Shown here: piece by piece, positions 51,016-62,940 of the stretch
How positions within the stretch are numbered: position 1 is the stretch's first letter
How the letters are laid out: each line of letters starts with the position of its first letter
Source of the DNA: Ailanthus altissimus
Taxonomy: Eukaryota > Streptophyta > Magnoliopsida > Sapindales > Simaroubaceae
DNA length: 64,000 nucleotides
NCBI GenBank assembly: GCA_946807835.1
Contig: OX327712.1
Location: 10,000,001 to 10,064,000, forward strand
Direction: 5' to 3'
The notes under the pieces: model-generated
What the model was told of the DNA's origin: nothing
Database searches by the model: none
What the model saw: only the letters and a program-made list of their open reading frames with translations
Program-made: the position numbers and the translations under genes

Positions 51016-51155
51016 TGTTATAAGGCAATATGTGTATAGCCCCTGTATAGTTTATATACCTTTCCAATATTCCCAAAGATGTTACAATATTTTCTAAGGA
51101 GTTTTCAACACTTGAGTTATCTCTAACTTTTGCCTTTTCTAATTTATTTACAACA
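51016..51155 (+). repeat. 3' LTR of short-LTR copia element
   Basis: 140 bp, TGTTATAAGG to TTTACAACA, followed by the ATTTA duplication. Confidence 0.85.
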
Positions 51156-51160
51156 ATTTA

Positions 51161-52238
51161 AATGTTTTCCAAGGTTTTTGTTTTTCATTTTAATATTCAT
51201 ATTAAGTGATTTAAATTTAATTGTGATTAAGAAAAAAAATTAACCAACACTTAAAGTGCTCAATAAATTATTTAAATTATAATCCTCGAGATTACACTCA
51301 TCATATAATCTATTTCTTATCACATAAAAATAAAAAGTAAATTTTTTTATTTAATCAATTTTTTATCACAAAATATATATAATTAAGAATAATACTACAT
51401 TTTTTAAATAGTATTTTAATTTTTTTATTTCAAATAATGTGTCAAGTAACCATTGATAATTAAATAGAATAATAATTAATTTTATAATTTATACTATTTC
51501 ATTATTTAATAATTATTTGACATCTTAATTTGAAATACATAGTGAAATGATATAATAAATATTTTAGAATTTGCACAATTTACTATTCAATGATTGTTTG
51601 ACATCTTAATTTTAAATATAACATTTGAGATATCATTTAAAAATTGTAGCATTACTCTATAATTAATTTCATGAGAATGCAATATAGCTTAAATTATATT
51701 TCAAGTAATGATGTGTTAAGTAATTATTGAATGGTAAAATGATGTAAAATTTAAAATTATTCATTACAATATATAATTATTTAACATATTATTATTTAAA
51801 ATATAAACTTAAAATATATAACACTATTCTAATTCTATAGAAGGATAATTAACTTATTGGGTTTTCTTATCATGATTTAAAGAGAAAAAAATTATTAAAT
51901 CTCTTTAATTTGATTTAATTATTTTAAATATTTTATAATTTTAAAACTATTTAAAAGATTACTTTTTAAAAATGTTTAACGCATAAAAATACTCTTTGAT
52001 GGGTCTTTCGAGTTAAAAAAAGAGAATCTTTTGAATAATTTTAAAATTAAAAGAGTGTTTAAAATAATTAGTTCGAAGAGATCTAATACTCTTTCTCCCT
52101 TATTTAAAAAAAACACAATTTTATTTTATGTTTTGAAAGAAAAGAAGTCTCGCAAAATGATACAAACAGACGATCGTGTACTCATCTCAGAAGTCTAAAG
52201 CTGCCGCAGTGAACAACCAGTCACATAACTACACAACA
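51161..52238. other. AT-rich intergenic region with promoter of SMG9
   Basis: Long A/T runs without genes. The SMG9 promoter and 5' UTR must lie in the last few hundred bases; no definite TATA box is seen. The frame upstream of the SMG9 ATG is open back to a GTG at 52176, but no ATG occurs there. Confidence 0.4.
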
Positions 52239-55200
52239 ATGGCAGGTTCGACGGGTGGAACCGGGTCTTCCAATCCATTACCGCCCCCATCGGGTCCCAA
52301 AATCCTTCTAGCGAAGCCGGGGCTGGTCACGTCTGGGCCGGTGACCGGTAAATTCGGACGTGGGGGTAGTGAAGAGGAAACGGCAGCGCATCGAACTCGT
52401 CTCCCGTCTCTCAATCTGCTCTCTGATTCTTGGGAGTTTCACATCGATCGGTTTCTACCGGTAACCCTCAAATTTTCACTTTGTGTAGCTTTAGTATAAT
52501 GAATAAGTATTATTATAAGTAGATTAAGAGTTAATTGGAAAAGAAATGAGTTAACTGAATGATGATTGTGATTTGTATCTGCAGTTTTTGACTGAGAATA
52601 CAGAGTTCACTGTAGTGGGTGTGATTGGACCGCCTGGTGTTGGCAAGTCGACTATTATGAATGAGCTTTATGGCTTTGATGGAAGCTCACCTGGTAAATT
52701 AATCTTTCATTGTTTCATTTCTTCTTAATTAAAATAGATTGAAATGCTCAGCTACGTTTTTAATCTTCAAAGCAGGGAATTACAGAAATACTTAGAAAGG
52801 AGACTCATTTGGTTGAGACTTTCCAGAACAGTTTTTATATATAATCTTTAATCAGAAGTGTTTGAATCTTAAGTTGTATTTTGATTATGTTGAAATTTTC
52901 AAATTGTTTTCTTGTTTTGAAAACTGTTTGTGAATCATGAACTTTTCGGATGTCCCTGTTTATTATTCTATGGTTATAGGTGCTTTCGTCATTTGCTTGC
53001 AAAGTTATGAGTTGAATTCCTCCCATCAAGTATAAATTTACTGTGCTAATATGCAGGGATGCTACCTCCATTTGCTCTTCTGTCAGAAGATACAAGAGCC
53101 ATGGCAAAGCATTGCACTTCAGGAATTGAGCCTAGAGTTTCTGCTGAACGACTTATACTTCTTGATACCCAGGTTTTTATTTTGTTTTTGTTTTACTTGT
53201 AATCTAGTCTGTTATTTTCTTCATTGTTGAACGGAAAGGCTTGCATGAGATTTTGTTGTCAACTCCCATTTTGTTGTTGTATCTATACTTCATTCAATTT
53301 ACACGTGAAAAATAGACAACTTTTTTAGAGCTGTAATGAATACAGGAGGGCAGATTCCATTAAGAACTGACTGGGTATTCAGGCAAGAAGAACCATAGTC
53401 AATGTGGTTAGCAGTTGAGTGATATATGATGCAAGTCTATGTTCAACATTGTTATCTGCTGTGGACAAAAATTATAAACTAGTATGAACATATCCTTTAT
53501 GTAGCCTAGATGTGCAAATTGTCAACCTTGAAAGTTCCGTAGGTGCATAGGTATACCAAACTCCTAATTGCGGAATGTGAAGTCTCCAACTCAGGTTCCG
53601 TAAAATTCTTCAGGGCTCTCCTTTCCTTTTGCTCGAGGGAAATAGGTGCTTATTGTTTTGTTCTTCACAAAATTACTGCTTAAGAGATCTAGTGTATTCT
53701 TTTTTCCGGTAGACAGAGTGCAACTTTTGAGAGTTTCAGTCATTTTCTTAACATGCTTATGAGTAGAATATGGAAACAATGTATGCTCCTAGGTTTCTTG
53801 TTTCCTGTGCACACACATGTTAGCATGTGTTTAGGTTGCTCTTTTTTTCTTGAGAAACTGGGTGTATAATATATTCAACACCCTAATATTGTTTATTTAA
53901 CTATACTCTTCTTGCAGCCTGTATTCAGTTCTTCTGTTTTAGCGGAGATGATGAGACCTGATGGCTCATCCACAATTCCAGTTTTAAGTGGGGAATCACT
54001 ATCTGCTGAGTTGGCTCATGAACTTATGAGTATTCAGGTAAGCATTGAAGAATGGATTTATCGATTTCATTGTTGAAAGAACACTTTTATATTTTGTGAA
54101 ATATCTAAAGTGTCTGTTATGAGCACATTGTTAATATTCTTGATGGTAGTATGTCAACAGTATTCATATTTTTCCTCTTTACTGCAAGGAATCCTTCTAG
54201 CTTGGCGTTCTCCTAGCTTCTATTTGTCACATTTTGCTGGTGGTATCTGAGGGAGTCCATGATAATAACATGTGGCGCTTGATGTTGACGGTATTATTCT
54301 TGCCTTGAGCATTGCTTGCCAGTCGTGATTGTTATTTCTTCATTTTACCATAGCTTTATGTTTGTACAAGTTAATGCTCTTAACGTGCTCTGTTGTCTAG
54401 AGTTCATAATTTGCATTCTTGAAGATTATTTGTTATTATTTTCATTATGCCTCCTTTTAAGTTATAGCACAAATTTTGTGATACTGCTACTGCTGATTTT
54501 ACGGATTGAAGCTTTGTATTGAAACTGATGCTTCAGAACCTTGGTTCTGACATATTTTATATGGTTTTACAGTTAAACTGTGCATCTAAAGCAATCAGCT
54601 ACTACTTCCAGCGAAGTTGTACATGGAAGTGTATCTTTTCTTGTAGCTTCTTTTTTCTTTTACTTTTTGCTTTTTAAAAAAAAGGGTTAAGAGAAAAAGA
54701 AAAGAGAGGGAAAGAAAATTTCTGGCACCAACTTGTTCATGGTTAAGTACACATGCTGTGTTTTGGTGGTTCCTCTGTTTCTTGCACTGTGATACTCCTG
54801 CCGTTCAATTGTGAATTACCCTTTGCCAGTCGAAACAATAGTTTCTTGGCATGTTATTAATAGGTTTCTAATTGGTGCTAGAAATGAAAATAACTGAAAC
54901 TGCTGGTTTGCAGCAGGTTGTTTGTATATGCTCAGTCTCCATGAGTCAAACTTGTCATACTATTATCAATAATATATTTGGTGGGGTTCATTCTTATACA
55001 GTTAAGTTTTGGAGACCAATTATGTTGGTGGTATGGTCATTTGTGATAAAGGACCACTCAGTTAGGTAGTTTGAAGTTTAAGGAAGCAGGCTATTAAGGG
55101 GAAGGCCTAGATGACAAGGTCAGGGTCATGTTAGTTGAGGTAATATGAATGAATTTGATGACTTAGTAAAATGCCTTGAAAGCAAAATGATATAAACTGT

Positions 55201-57670
55201 AAACCCTTGCACGGGAGCTCAGGCAAAAAGGATGCAACATTTCATATTGAAGTGATCTGCGATTTATCTCTCTCTTTTGGTTTATTATATGTAAACTGAA
55301 CAAGAAGAAGGATCCTATTTCTATAAAATTTGAACTCCCTATTGATTTGGAAATTTATATTCATATAGTGTTACTGAAAACCAAATATTAGTCAGGAGCC
55401 TTTTCTGGGCTTTTTTTGCTTTTTCTTTCCTTTTCTTTCATTTAAATGCTTATGGCATACATATATTATTACTATGTCTAGTTTGGAAAACCTATTGATA
55501 GTCTTTACTGGATCTTATGGTTACATCTTCATTTAATTACAGGTCGATTTGTTGAAACATGGTATATCTGATCCATCTTCTCTAACTCCTCATGGACAGA
55601 GCTCCAATTTGGGGCCTGAAAAAGAGAAGAAAGATAAAGCAAATGAGGGGGAAGAGTATATGGCTACCCCAGTTTTTGTGCATACAAAGTGAGTGACCTT
55701 TTCCCAGCAGTGATATTAAAAATGATATGTGCAGACATGTAGGAGAAAACCACAAAACTGGTTCTGAATGAGGGCAGGAAATGAGCAATTATACTATGAA
55801 AGTTGGCAAGCTCTTATGAGTCATCAGCTTCCTCAGTTGTAATGTTTTTCGTATTTCTTCTGGTAATGTTTTGACATTCCGAGGATGGATTTTAATAACT
55901 AGATTCATATTTAAGTTACAAATTGTGCTGAGGAAGGACGCTCATTTTTATATGATGCTTTTGTGACTCAGAAGTGCTACTTTCTCTCCCTCATTTTGTT
56001 ATTTTATTTTCATTCCTTAAGTTACAAAGTGGTCTCTTGGCTAAAGAGTTGGCTTAGTTATTTGGAGACAAGTTTTGCCCTTAAAAGACAAGTTAGTCTA
56101 AGAAATGTATGAGCATGATTTTGTTCTCTAGCTTGCTGTTAGGATCAATATGAAACTATGATGGTTAGGAGATTATTTGGTTATCTATTGACACCTGAGA
56201 GCGCTTACTGTTCTTGTATAAATCTATCAAGGGTTTTGCAGTTTATCTGTAGGATCCTAGGGTTTAGTGATCTGTTGGGATGTTTGTCAATCACTTGTTC
56301 TGAATCAGCTGAATAGAGCCACATAATTTGGTAGGTGGGTGTTTCAAGCATCTATGGCTTTTTGTGTACAGACTATTTTTCTGTTTTTGGAGAAAGGAGG
56401 GAGACTTGTGGGATGTTTGTCAATTACCCCTTTCTGAATAAGCTGAATAGAGATAAATAATTTGGTAGGAGAAAGGGTGACATCATATGGCTTTTTATGT
56501 ACTTACTTTTTTTTGGTTTTTGGAGAAAGGAAGAAGATTCTAATACCAAATCCATGTTCACAACAGTTATTTCAGTTTTTTGCTGGGGACAAATAGAAGG
56601 ATTTGTGAATATGGATAGAGAGTGATTTTTGAATAAGTTAAAGCTGAACTTTCTTAATTCTTATGGGTTAAGGCACATTACCTAGGGTCTCTATCATCTT
56701 CAGTTTCTGATAAATATAAGGATGCTCCATTCTTTTATGTACAGGAAAACTGTGAGGCTGCTTTTAGATGATAATTATGCTTATCCTGTCACTTTTTGCT
56801 TGTTATGAATTCCTTTAAGTAGACTGATGCTTGCCATTCTGTTAATCTTCCTCTCTCCCAAGAAATCTTAATCAAAACCAAAAAAAAGGTAAAATAAAAT
56901 AAAAAATAAAAAGAGAGAAAAAGAAAAAAAAAATTAAGAACTAAAATAAAATAAAAAATAAAAAGAGAGAAAAAGGAAAAAAAAAGAACTCATTCATTTC
57001 TTATGTTGTACTATTTGTAGACTTGAAGATCAAGATTGTACTCCACATACTTGCACACAATTAAGGAAGGCGTTGGCACATTATTTTAGTACCTCTTCAT
57101 TTGTGAGGGAAAAATGTGGGAACGCAGCCAAAGAACCAGTGAATCCTGGTACTCAGGGCAGTGATATGGAGTCAACAGTGGCTAGGTTATTTGTTATCCC
57201 ATCCAAGAACAAATACGATTCCCCAATAGCTCAGTATGAAAGTTACAGTTCCGCTCTATATAAATTGCGGGATCAGGTCTCTCTCTCTCTGTCTCTCTTC
57301 ATGCTATCACTCTCTCAGATCCACTTGCTCGCGCACACACGCACACACACACATGCATGCACACAACTAGGTAGGTAATGCTGCATGAATTCTCCTCTTT
57401 ACATGTTTATAGGTCATTAGCATGACAATTGTAAATTTGGATTTCCCATAAGTTTTGGAATTTTGATGTTTTATGAATTAATGAGAAGGATTCATATTTG
57501 TAATTCCCTGGCTTCAGGTATTGTCAATGAACTGCCCTTCTTTTGTGAGGACTGTTTCTGAACGTGACTGGTTGAAAAACTCTGCCAAGATATGGGAACT
57601 TGTTAAGAACTCTCCAATCATTGCCGATTATAGCAGAATGCTTCAGAGTTGTGGTATGTTTAGGAGGTAA
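52239..57670 (+). CDS. SMG9: SMG9 homologue, nonsense-mediated mRNA decay factor
   Basis: SMG9 works with SMG8 to regulate the SMG1 kinase that phosphorylates UPF1 in nonsense-mediated decay. Exons: 52239-52460, 52585-52693, 53057-53172, 53918-54037, 54201-54290, 55543-55688, 57021-57276, 57518-57670. All are GT-AG and in frame, 1212 nt, 403 residues. Start: first ATG, MAGSTGGTGSSNP, a Gly/Pro-rich N-terminus. A P-loop GPPGVGKST (residues 89-97) lies after TVVGVI. LILLDTQPVFSSSVL (about 142-156) corresponds to the FLDTQPILSPSIL block of animal SMG9. Exon 5 encodes the hydrophobic LGVLLASICHILLVVSEG. The C-terminus has RTVSERDWLKNSAKIWELVK, also conserved in SMG9. The large introns contain local duplications but no disruption. 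The TAA overlaps a good donor sequence (see findings). Confidence 0.93.
56273..56545 (+). repeat. Imperfect tandem duplication in SMG9 intron 6
   Basis: Two successive copies of about 130 bp share GGGATGTTTGTCAAT, AGCTGAATAGAG, ATAATTTGGTAGG, ATGGCTTTTT and TTTTTGGAGAAAGGA. Confidence 0.8.
57310..57366. repeat. TC and (CA)n microsatellites in SMG9 intron 7
   Basis: A (CT)n run starts right after the exon 7 donor (57277-57298), followed by CACACACGCACACACACACA. Confidence 0.85.
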
Positions 57671-59540
57671 GTTAGGCCCAAAATTTCCTATGTTTTCCTT
57701 TCCCAGGTTATACTGTAGGGTAGTTGTTGAATGTTTTCCCATAAACTAGCTTTTACCTTATGGCTTTTTAATGCAAAATGTCCATGTATCCATTTCCCTT
57801 GTATACCCACCAATTAGAGCCCTTGCTGGCTGAAGTAATTGTCACTGGAAGATTTTGTTTATTGTTGTCATAATCCTCTCTCCCTCATCTCTCATACTCA
57901 TCAGTTAGAGCCGTACGTGGTTGAAAGTAATTGACACTGTAAGATTTGATTTATCTCTGGCTTAATCCTCATTAACATCTTTCTCCTCAGCCTCTTATTG
58001 TATGCAAAAAATCATGGCTTATGTGCATTCAGAAAGTGTGGTTCAGGCAAGAGCTGTAACATACTCCCATAGAAATTTTATATCAGAGAGAGAGAGAGAG
58101 TATGCAGTGACATGATACAAATATCATTTAAGATTGCCGTTATGTAATGTGGTAATGCATTTAAATCTGGTAATGCATGCGCGTGTGTGTGTATATACTG
58201 TAAAACGTTGGCCTGTGATTGTGCACATGGTTGGACCAAGAATTGCATATAATAGACGTTAACCCAAGTCATTTCATGGCTAACTGGATCTTTTAAGTTA
58301 ATTCTAAATTATTCTACTTAAAAACAAAGATTGCACTCTAATAATTTATGTAAAATAAATAAAAATATATTTAATTAAAACTCTTTTAATTAAATTAGGT
58401 TTGTTCTTAAAAAAATAATAACTATTTAATTAATATTTTATTTGATATTTATAATTAAAGTTAAGCTTTGAAAAAATAGTCTCTTTAAATATTTATTTAC
58501 TATGAAGTTATTAAATACTTTAATAATCATTTTTCAATATAGGTATATTTGTGCATAAATTTACAAATGAGTATTATTACTTAATAAATAATTTATAAAT
58601 ACATTGAGATTACATATTTAAATGAGTAAGTACTTTAAATAGCTTAAGTGAATATTATTAAATATATATTTTCTCTTACAAGTATATATTTTTATGATTC
58701 ATAAAATTGCACTTTGAAGTTTTGAGAATTTATTTGAATTTTACTTATGATAATTCAAAAGATAAACACTTGAATGTAATATTATTACTTGTTTAGAATT
58801 AAAGTTATTTAAACTTATTAAAATTTGTGTGAATTACAATCAATGATATTTAGTTAATTAGATTTAAATTCACATTAATTCACTTCAATATATTTTATAC
58901 ATTAATTTTTTTAATTGAAGCCTCTACTATAATTAAAATAAAATACCACTATGAAAAATAAAAAAATTAGTCATACAAAATAAAATATCATTTTATTAGC
59001 GATTGTAGATATTTTTTAATTTATAAAAAATTTATGATTTATATCTTTTATATTAACATCATAATTTAATATAAAAATAATATATTTTATACATATAGGT
59101 TTATTAATATATGTTTAAAAATATATATAAATAGATTACATTAATAAAACGATGTTATTACACATTTTTAGGAGAACAATAATATAAAATGTCTAATGGC
59201 TCTACGATAAAAAGAAAAAAAAAAAAAAAATTCTGACTTTTGGACTCTTGTTCACGAAGTCAAATTAGGGTCTCGACTGTCATACCATAATCCAATATAT
59301 AATATTACAAGCAAATGATAACGAATAAATCTGCCCCGTCACTATTTTTACTCGGATGACAGTCACAATTTTTATTTAGGTCGACCAGCTCCGAGTGTAA
59401 TGGTGGTAACGAACGTTTTATATGGTGACTAAAGCTTCAGTTTTATTTTGCTAACCAGTTCTCGCTCATTTTTATGAGTGTAAAAATTTCATTAATACCA
59501 AAATAATCTTGGATTAACTTTGATGCCATGATAACAGCAT
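57671..59540. other. Intergenic region between SMG9 and the small basic-protein gene
   Basis: Holds the SMG9 3' UTR, an imperfect duplication at about 57808-57990 (two copies sharing TTAGAGCC, AGTAATTG.CACTG and TAATCCTC), a (GA)n run at 58085-58100 and a very AT-rich stretch (58290-59210). No gene is supported. Confidence 0.5.
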
Positions 59541-59746
59541 CATATTTGAAATTCCACTCTGATTCTGTTCTTGTGTTTTTACTTCTACATTTCCATACAA
59601 AATGCTATTCATCAACCAAAGAACAAATCAAAGCCAGTGCACTAAAACAGTACAAACTTAATTGAGTTATGTAGCAACTATCAGAAATCCTAAGCAAATC
59701 GGCCTACCAACTTGTGTTCCCTTTTTATATGTTGCATTTCCTTGTA

Positions 59747-61547
59747 TTATTCTACCATAGCATCTGCAGCGACTTCAGCAGCAGCTGGTTTGGAGGTTGT
59801 TTTGCCCTTTTTGCCTGTATATTGAACAACAAAAATTTACATCAACACAAATTGGTAATACCCCAAAATACCAAAGAAAATATGAAAAGCATCCAACATC
59901 ATATTACGGTGGGAACTCACCTCTGCGCTTCAACTGTTTTAGCTTCAAACCCTTCTTCATATGAAATTTGGTTGTTGTCTTGTTGGTGTCCTTTGATGTA
60001 CCTACAACCCATGGATAACATTACAATACCTTCTGGTTAAGATGTAAAGCAGCTGTGATTTGTCAGGATGTTACTAGTTATTAAATCAGGAAAATATGCA
60101 AGGCTTCATTTTAAAACATGAGCTTGTTGCTAGATACTTAGCATGTAACCCCATAGAACAACCTTTGCAGCTCTGTTCGAGCCATTAAAATTCCACATTG
60201 GCATACCAACAAAGCTGACATTAAGTTCAATTTATGTTGAGATCTATTCTAACCTCAGATTACTTACATATGTAAGTTTTATTGGGGCAAGTTTCCAAAA
60301 CCCTAGTTTATAGGAAATAGATTCAGTGGGTGTTTGCTGATTAACTATGGATGGCTAAAGCCATAACAAATAAAGGCCAAGAATAATAAAAGACTACATA
60401 TAGGAGCCGAAAGCACTCGTTGAGATTTTGTTTCAAGGATCAATTTATCAGGCTGATATAAAATTTTCATAACTGATCGACTTTTAAACAAAGTTTAGTT
60501 TTTCTGCACTTCTCTCAAATAACCAAACCTTAGCTTCTTTAAAGGAAGAGAAAAAAAGACAAAAAAGAAACGAGGTTCTTCTAAAGTGTGCCCCAACACC
60601 ACATTACAAAGTTAAAAGTAGAAAATAATCAATGTAATTTTGACAATTAAGAAATTATTTTCATTAAAATTGATCAAATCCTTCAACGGTTAAAAGATCA
60701 TATTGATTTTTTTATTTTAATTTCTTAATGTGCATTTATGGTACATTTTAACAAAATGCTTCTACAGATAAAATTGATAAAGCTGCACTTGCATTTATCT
60801 AGGGGTTAGAAATTAATTATACATCAAACTTTTCCAACTCCAACAAAAGTCACCTAATCCAAATGCAATGACTTCAAAGAGGGAAATTTTATTGTCAGTA
60901 TAAAACCCAGATTTCCAAACATTTGAATACCACATTACAAAAATGTAGTACCATACCCATCTCAACTTTCTTAATCAACTTATTTCGCAGAGCAATAATG
61001 AAGACCATAGAATTGCCTAGTAGTTTTAATTCAGCAGTGGCTGAAAGAACGATGCAGCTATTCTAGCGTTGGCTAATTCCTAGATTCATAGCCCATCACC
61101 AGAGTCATCTCTAGCTTTAATATGCTTAATAATCGTCAATTGCGATGTCTGAAAGCATTTTTAACCTTTGAATTAGCAGCTTGACACATCTTTTTTTTTT
61201 AAATGCAAATGTTGTTACACATAAATGACAAATAAACATAAACACTAATAGCTATAAATAACCAAAAAGAAAATAGAAAACAAAAATGTTATGTATATAT
61301 ATTAGGAGGCACCTTCACCTTCAGCGACAGCCATCTCCACATCCTGCATAGTTATAAGACCTTTGTCCAAAGCTTCTTTTTGCTCTCTGCGCCACTTCTT
61401 GAAAACCTTGCGCTGGCGCTTGCCGGAAACAGAGAGGGGCTGAGGCTTGTGCTTGAGCTTTGCAGTAAGTGGATCTCCATGAATTGCTCTCTTTTTCACT
61501 GCTTTCTCCGCTCTCTTTCTCTTCATCACCACATTGTATTTCGCCAT
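59747..61547 (-). CDS. Small basic protein, C11orf98-like, probably nucleolar
   Basis: Three exons on the minus strand: 61547-61319, 60001-59921 and 59814-59747, 378 nt in frame, 125 residues. Start: MAKYNVVMKRKRAEKAVKKR. The first exon continues LSVSGKRQRKVFKKWRREQK and ITMQDVEMAVAEG. The second encodes KFHMKKGLKLKQLKRR, and the third a Lys/Ala-rich tail ending AADAMVE. Lys and Arg are very frequent, with bipartite nuclear-localisation-like clusters. The LS.SGK..RK..K..R..QKE pattern resembles animal C11orf98, a family of unknown function (tentative). The exon 1 donor could instead lie six bases further on (61313), adding Gly-Glu. The promoter carries a telo-box and site-II elements, typical of ribosome-biogenesis genes. 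Exact function unknown. Confidence 0.88.
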
Positions 61548-61575
61548 CTCTCTCCTTTGCTTTGCTGCCGACCAA

Positions 61576-61584
61576 AAACCCTAA
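61576..61584 (+). promoter_or_regulatory. Telo-box of the small basic-protein gene
   Basis: AAACCCTAA lies 29 bases upstream of the start codon (the gene is on the minus strand). This motif is typical of plant promoters for ribosomal and translation-related genes. Confidence 0.75.
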
Positions 61585-61660
61585 TTCTGAGCAAGCTTAA
61601 TGTTTTTTTAACTTAACAATCAATATCAACCCTCAGTTGCAGAACTATGCAGATTATTTT

Positions 61661-61692
61661 AGGGCCTAGATTTAAGGCCCAAAGTCGGCCCG
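61661..61692 (-). promoter_or_regulatory. Site-II-type elements (TGGGCC and related)
   Basis: GGCCCA at 61676-61681 (TGGGCC on the gene strand), with related AGGCCC/CGGGCC words on either side, about 130 bases upstream of the start codon. Site II next to a telo-box is the known combination driving ribosomal-protein and cell-proliferation genes in plants. Confidence 0.7.
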
Positions 61693-61693
61693 T

Positions 61694-61763
61694 GATCTGT
61701 TACTTTCTTCCGAGTTCTTTAAAAAAAAAAAAAATTCCGTTTTTTAATTGAATCATAATGCAC
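61694..61763 (+). repeat. Direct repeat, copy 1 (gene-proximal)
   Basis: It shares TTACTTTCTT, CGAGTTCTT, an A-tract, TTCCGTTTTTTAATTGAATC and ATGATGCA-like sequence with 63927-63992. Confidence 0.88.
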
Positions 61764-62940
61764 CATTATTATATTTGGCATTGTTCTACAAAAACACAAG
61801 GGTCCAATTTTAGTCTACACACATATTCAAGTATATTTAACAAGGTAAGATATATAAATCTAAGTCATTTAAAGAGTCTTAAGCTATGGTTGTAGTTTGA
61901 TAGATATGTTGTCCTAAGTAAGGTTTAAAGCACGTAAATTTTAGGTTAAAACTTAATTAGTGATAATTACCCAAATTAAGGGCAAATTTATGTTATTAAG
62001 ACTAATAAAAAAATATAAGTCTAATAAGATCTTATTTGATAGTTAGAATCTTTTTATAATTGTAATTAATAACTAAATCAATTAATAGTCTTTTATTTAT
62101 AATAAAATAGTTACTTACCCTTTTTATTTATTAAATTTATTTTTTTCCCTTTTATGACATTATAACTCATTAAATAAGTAAGATTTTAAAAAGTCAAGGT
62201 CAAACAAATAGTTTTAACTTAATAGAAAACCCTAATCCTATATAAAAAAAGGCATTGACTCACACGTAAAAAATCAACATTCATGATCCTTCATCATCTT
62301 TTCACCATCTTTAGCATAAATATCTTTCATAGTTTTTCGACAAGATTTAACCACTCATCAAATACTTATTGCATCTTACGGCCTTGAAAAATCTAAAAAT
62401 GCAAAATCACACTTTGTCCTAATTCTTTTTTAACACGAAATCTCACCCTATTGTCGTCCTTTTGTTTATCAACGTGAACACCAACTAGACAATAACTCTG
62501 CGTTTATTCCAGAGCCCAAGATCCATACAAACACATTACTAATCCATATATGCAAGGTTCAAAAGGCGAGCTCCCTTTAACCTCTCAAACTAGAGTTTCT
62601 ACCACTTAAAACCTTAAACTTACTTCATATGCAAAATACTCATAATCCATTTACAATGACCACAAGCAATCTCTTTTACCCTTTATACACAATGTTTTTC
62701 TATTATTTATTGTGCAAGCCTTACTCCCACATCTCTCATAATTTAAGATCGAGTTTATTTGAAGAATTTATAATTTCTTAAGAGAGTCGAAATAAATTCA
62801 CAACATCCAGCCTTTTGGATTCTAGGAGCTCTTTAGATATTTGGTGAGCTTTACTCTCAAACTCACAAGAGTGAAGAGGCTAAGATCCATTGTTCGAGCT
62901 TAGGTCGTATCATCATATAATCTGTCGTATTGACATAAGA
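61764..62940 (+). mobile_element. LTR-like leader of a gypsy remnant
   Basis: AT-rich, with a TATA-like CCTATATAAAAAAAGGC near 62237 followed by leader-like sequence. No gene is supported. Its place before gag-like sequence suggests an LTR, but borders and primer-binding site are not clear. Confidence 0.4.

Larger units (their letters stand above)
46161..51155 (+). mobile_element. Ty1/copia element with very short LTRs, degenerate
   Basis: A full-length element of about 5.0 kb with short LTRs (46161-46334 and 51016-51155), flanked by a perfect ATTTA duplication (46156-46160 and 51156-51160). Next to the 5' LTR, CGTTATGAATACGAT resembles TTATCAGCACGA, a primer-binding sequence used by some plant copia families. 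Before the 3' LTR is the polypurine tract AATGGGGGTG. Integrase, reverse transcriptase and RNase H remnants lie between. Decay is heavy, with stops in every domain. Confidence 0.88.

Noticed and set aside
52176..52238. N-terminal extension of SMG9 starting at a GTG
   Set aside because: Plant nuclear genes start at ATG; the first in-frame ATG is at 52239 and gives a family-like N-terminus.
61321..61575. Overlapping minus-strand frame at the small basic-protein gene
   Set aside because: A frame-shifted shadow of the real first exon; it cannot join the downstream exons in frame.
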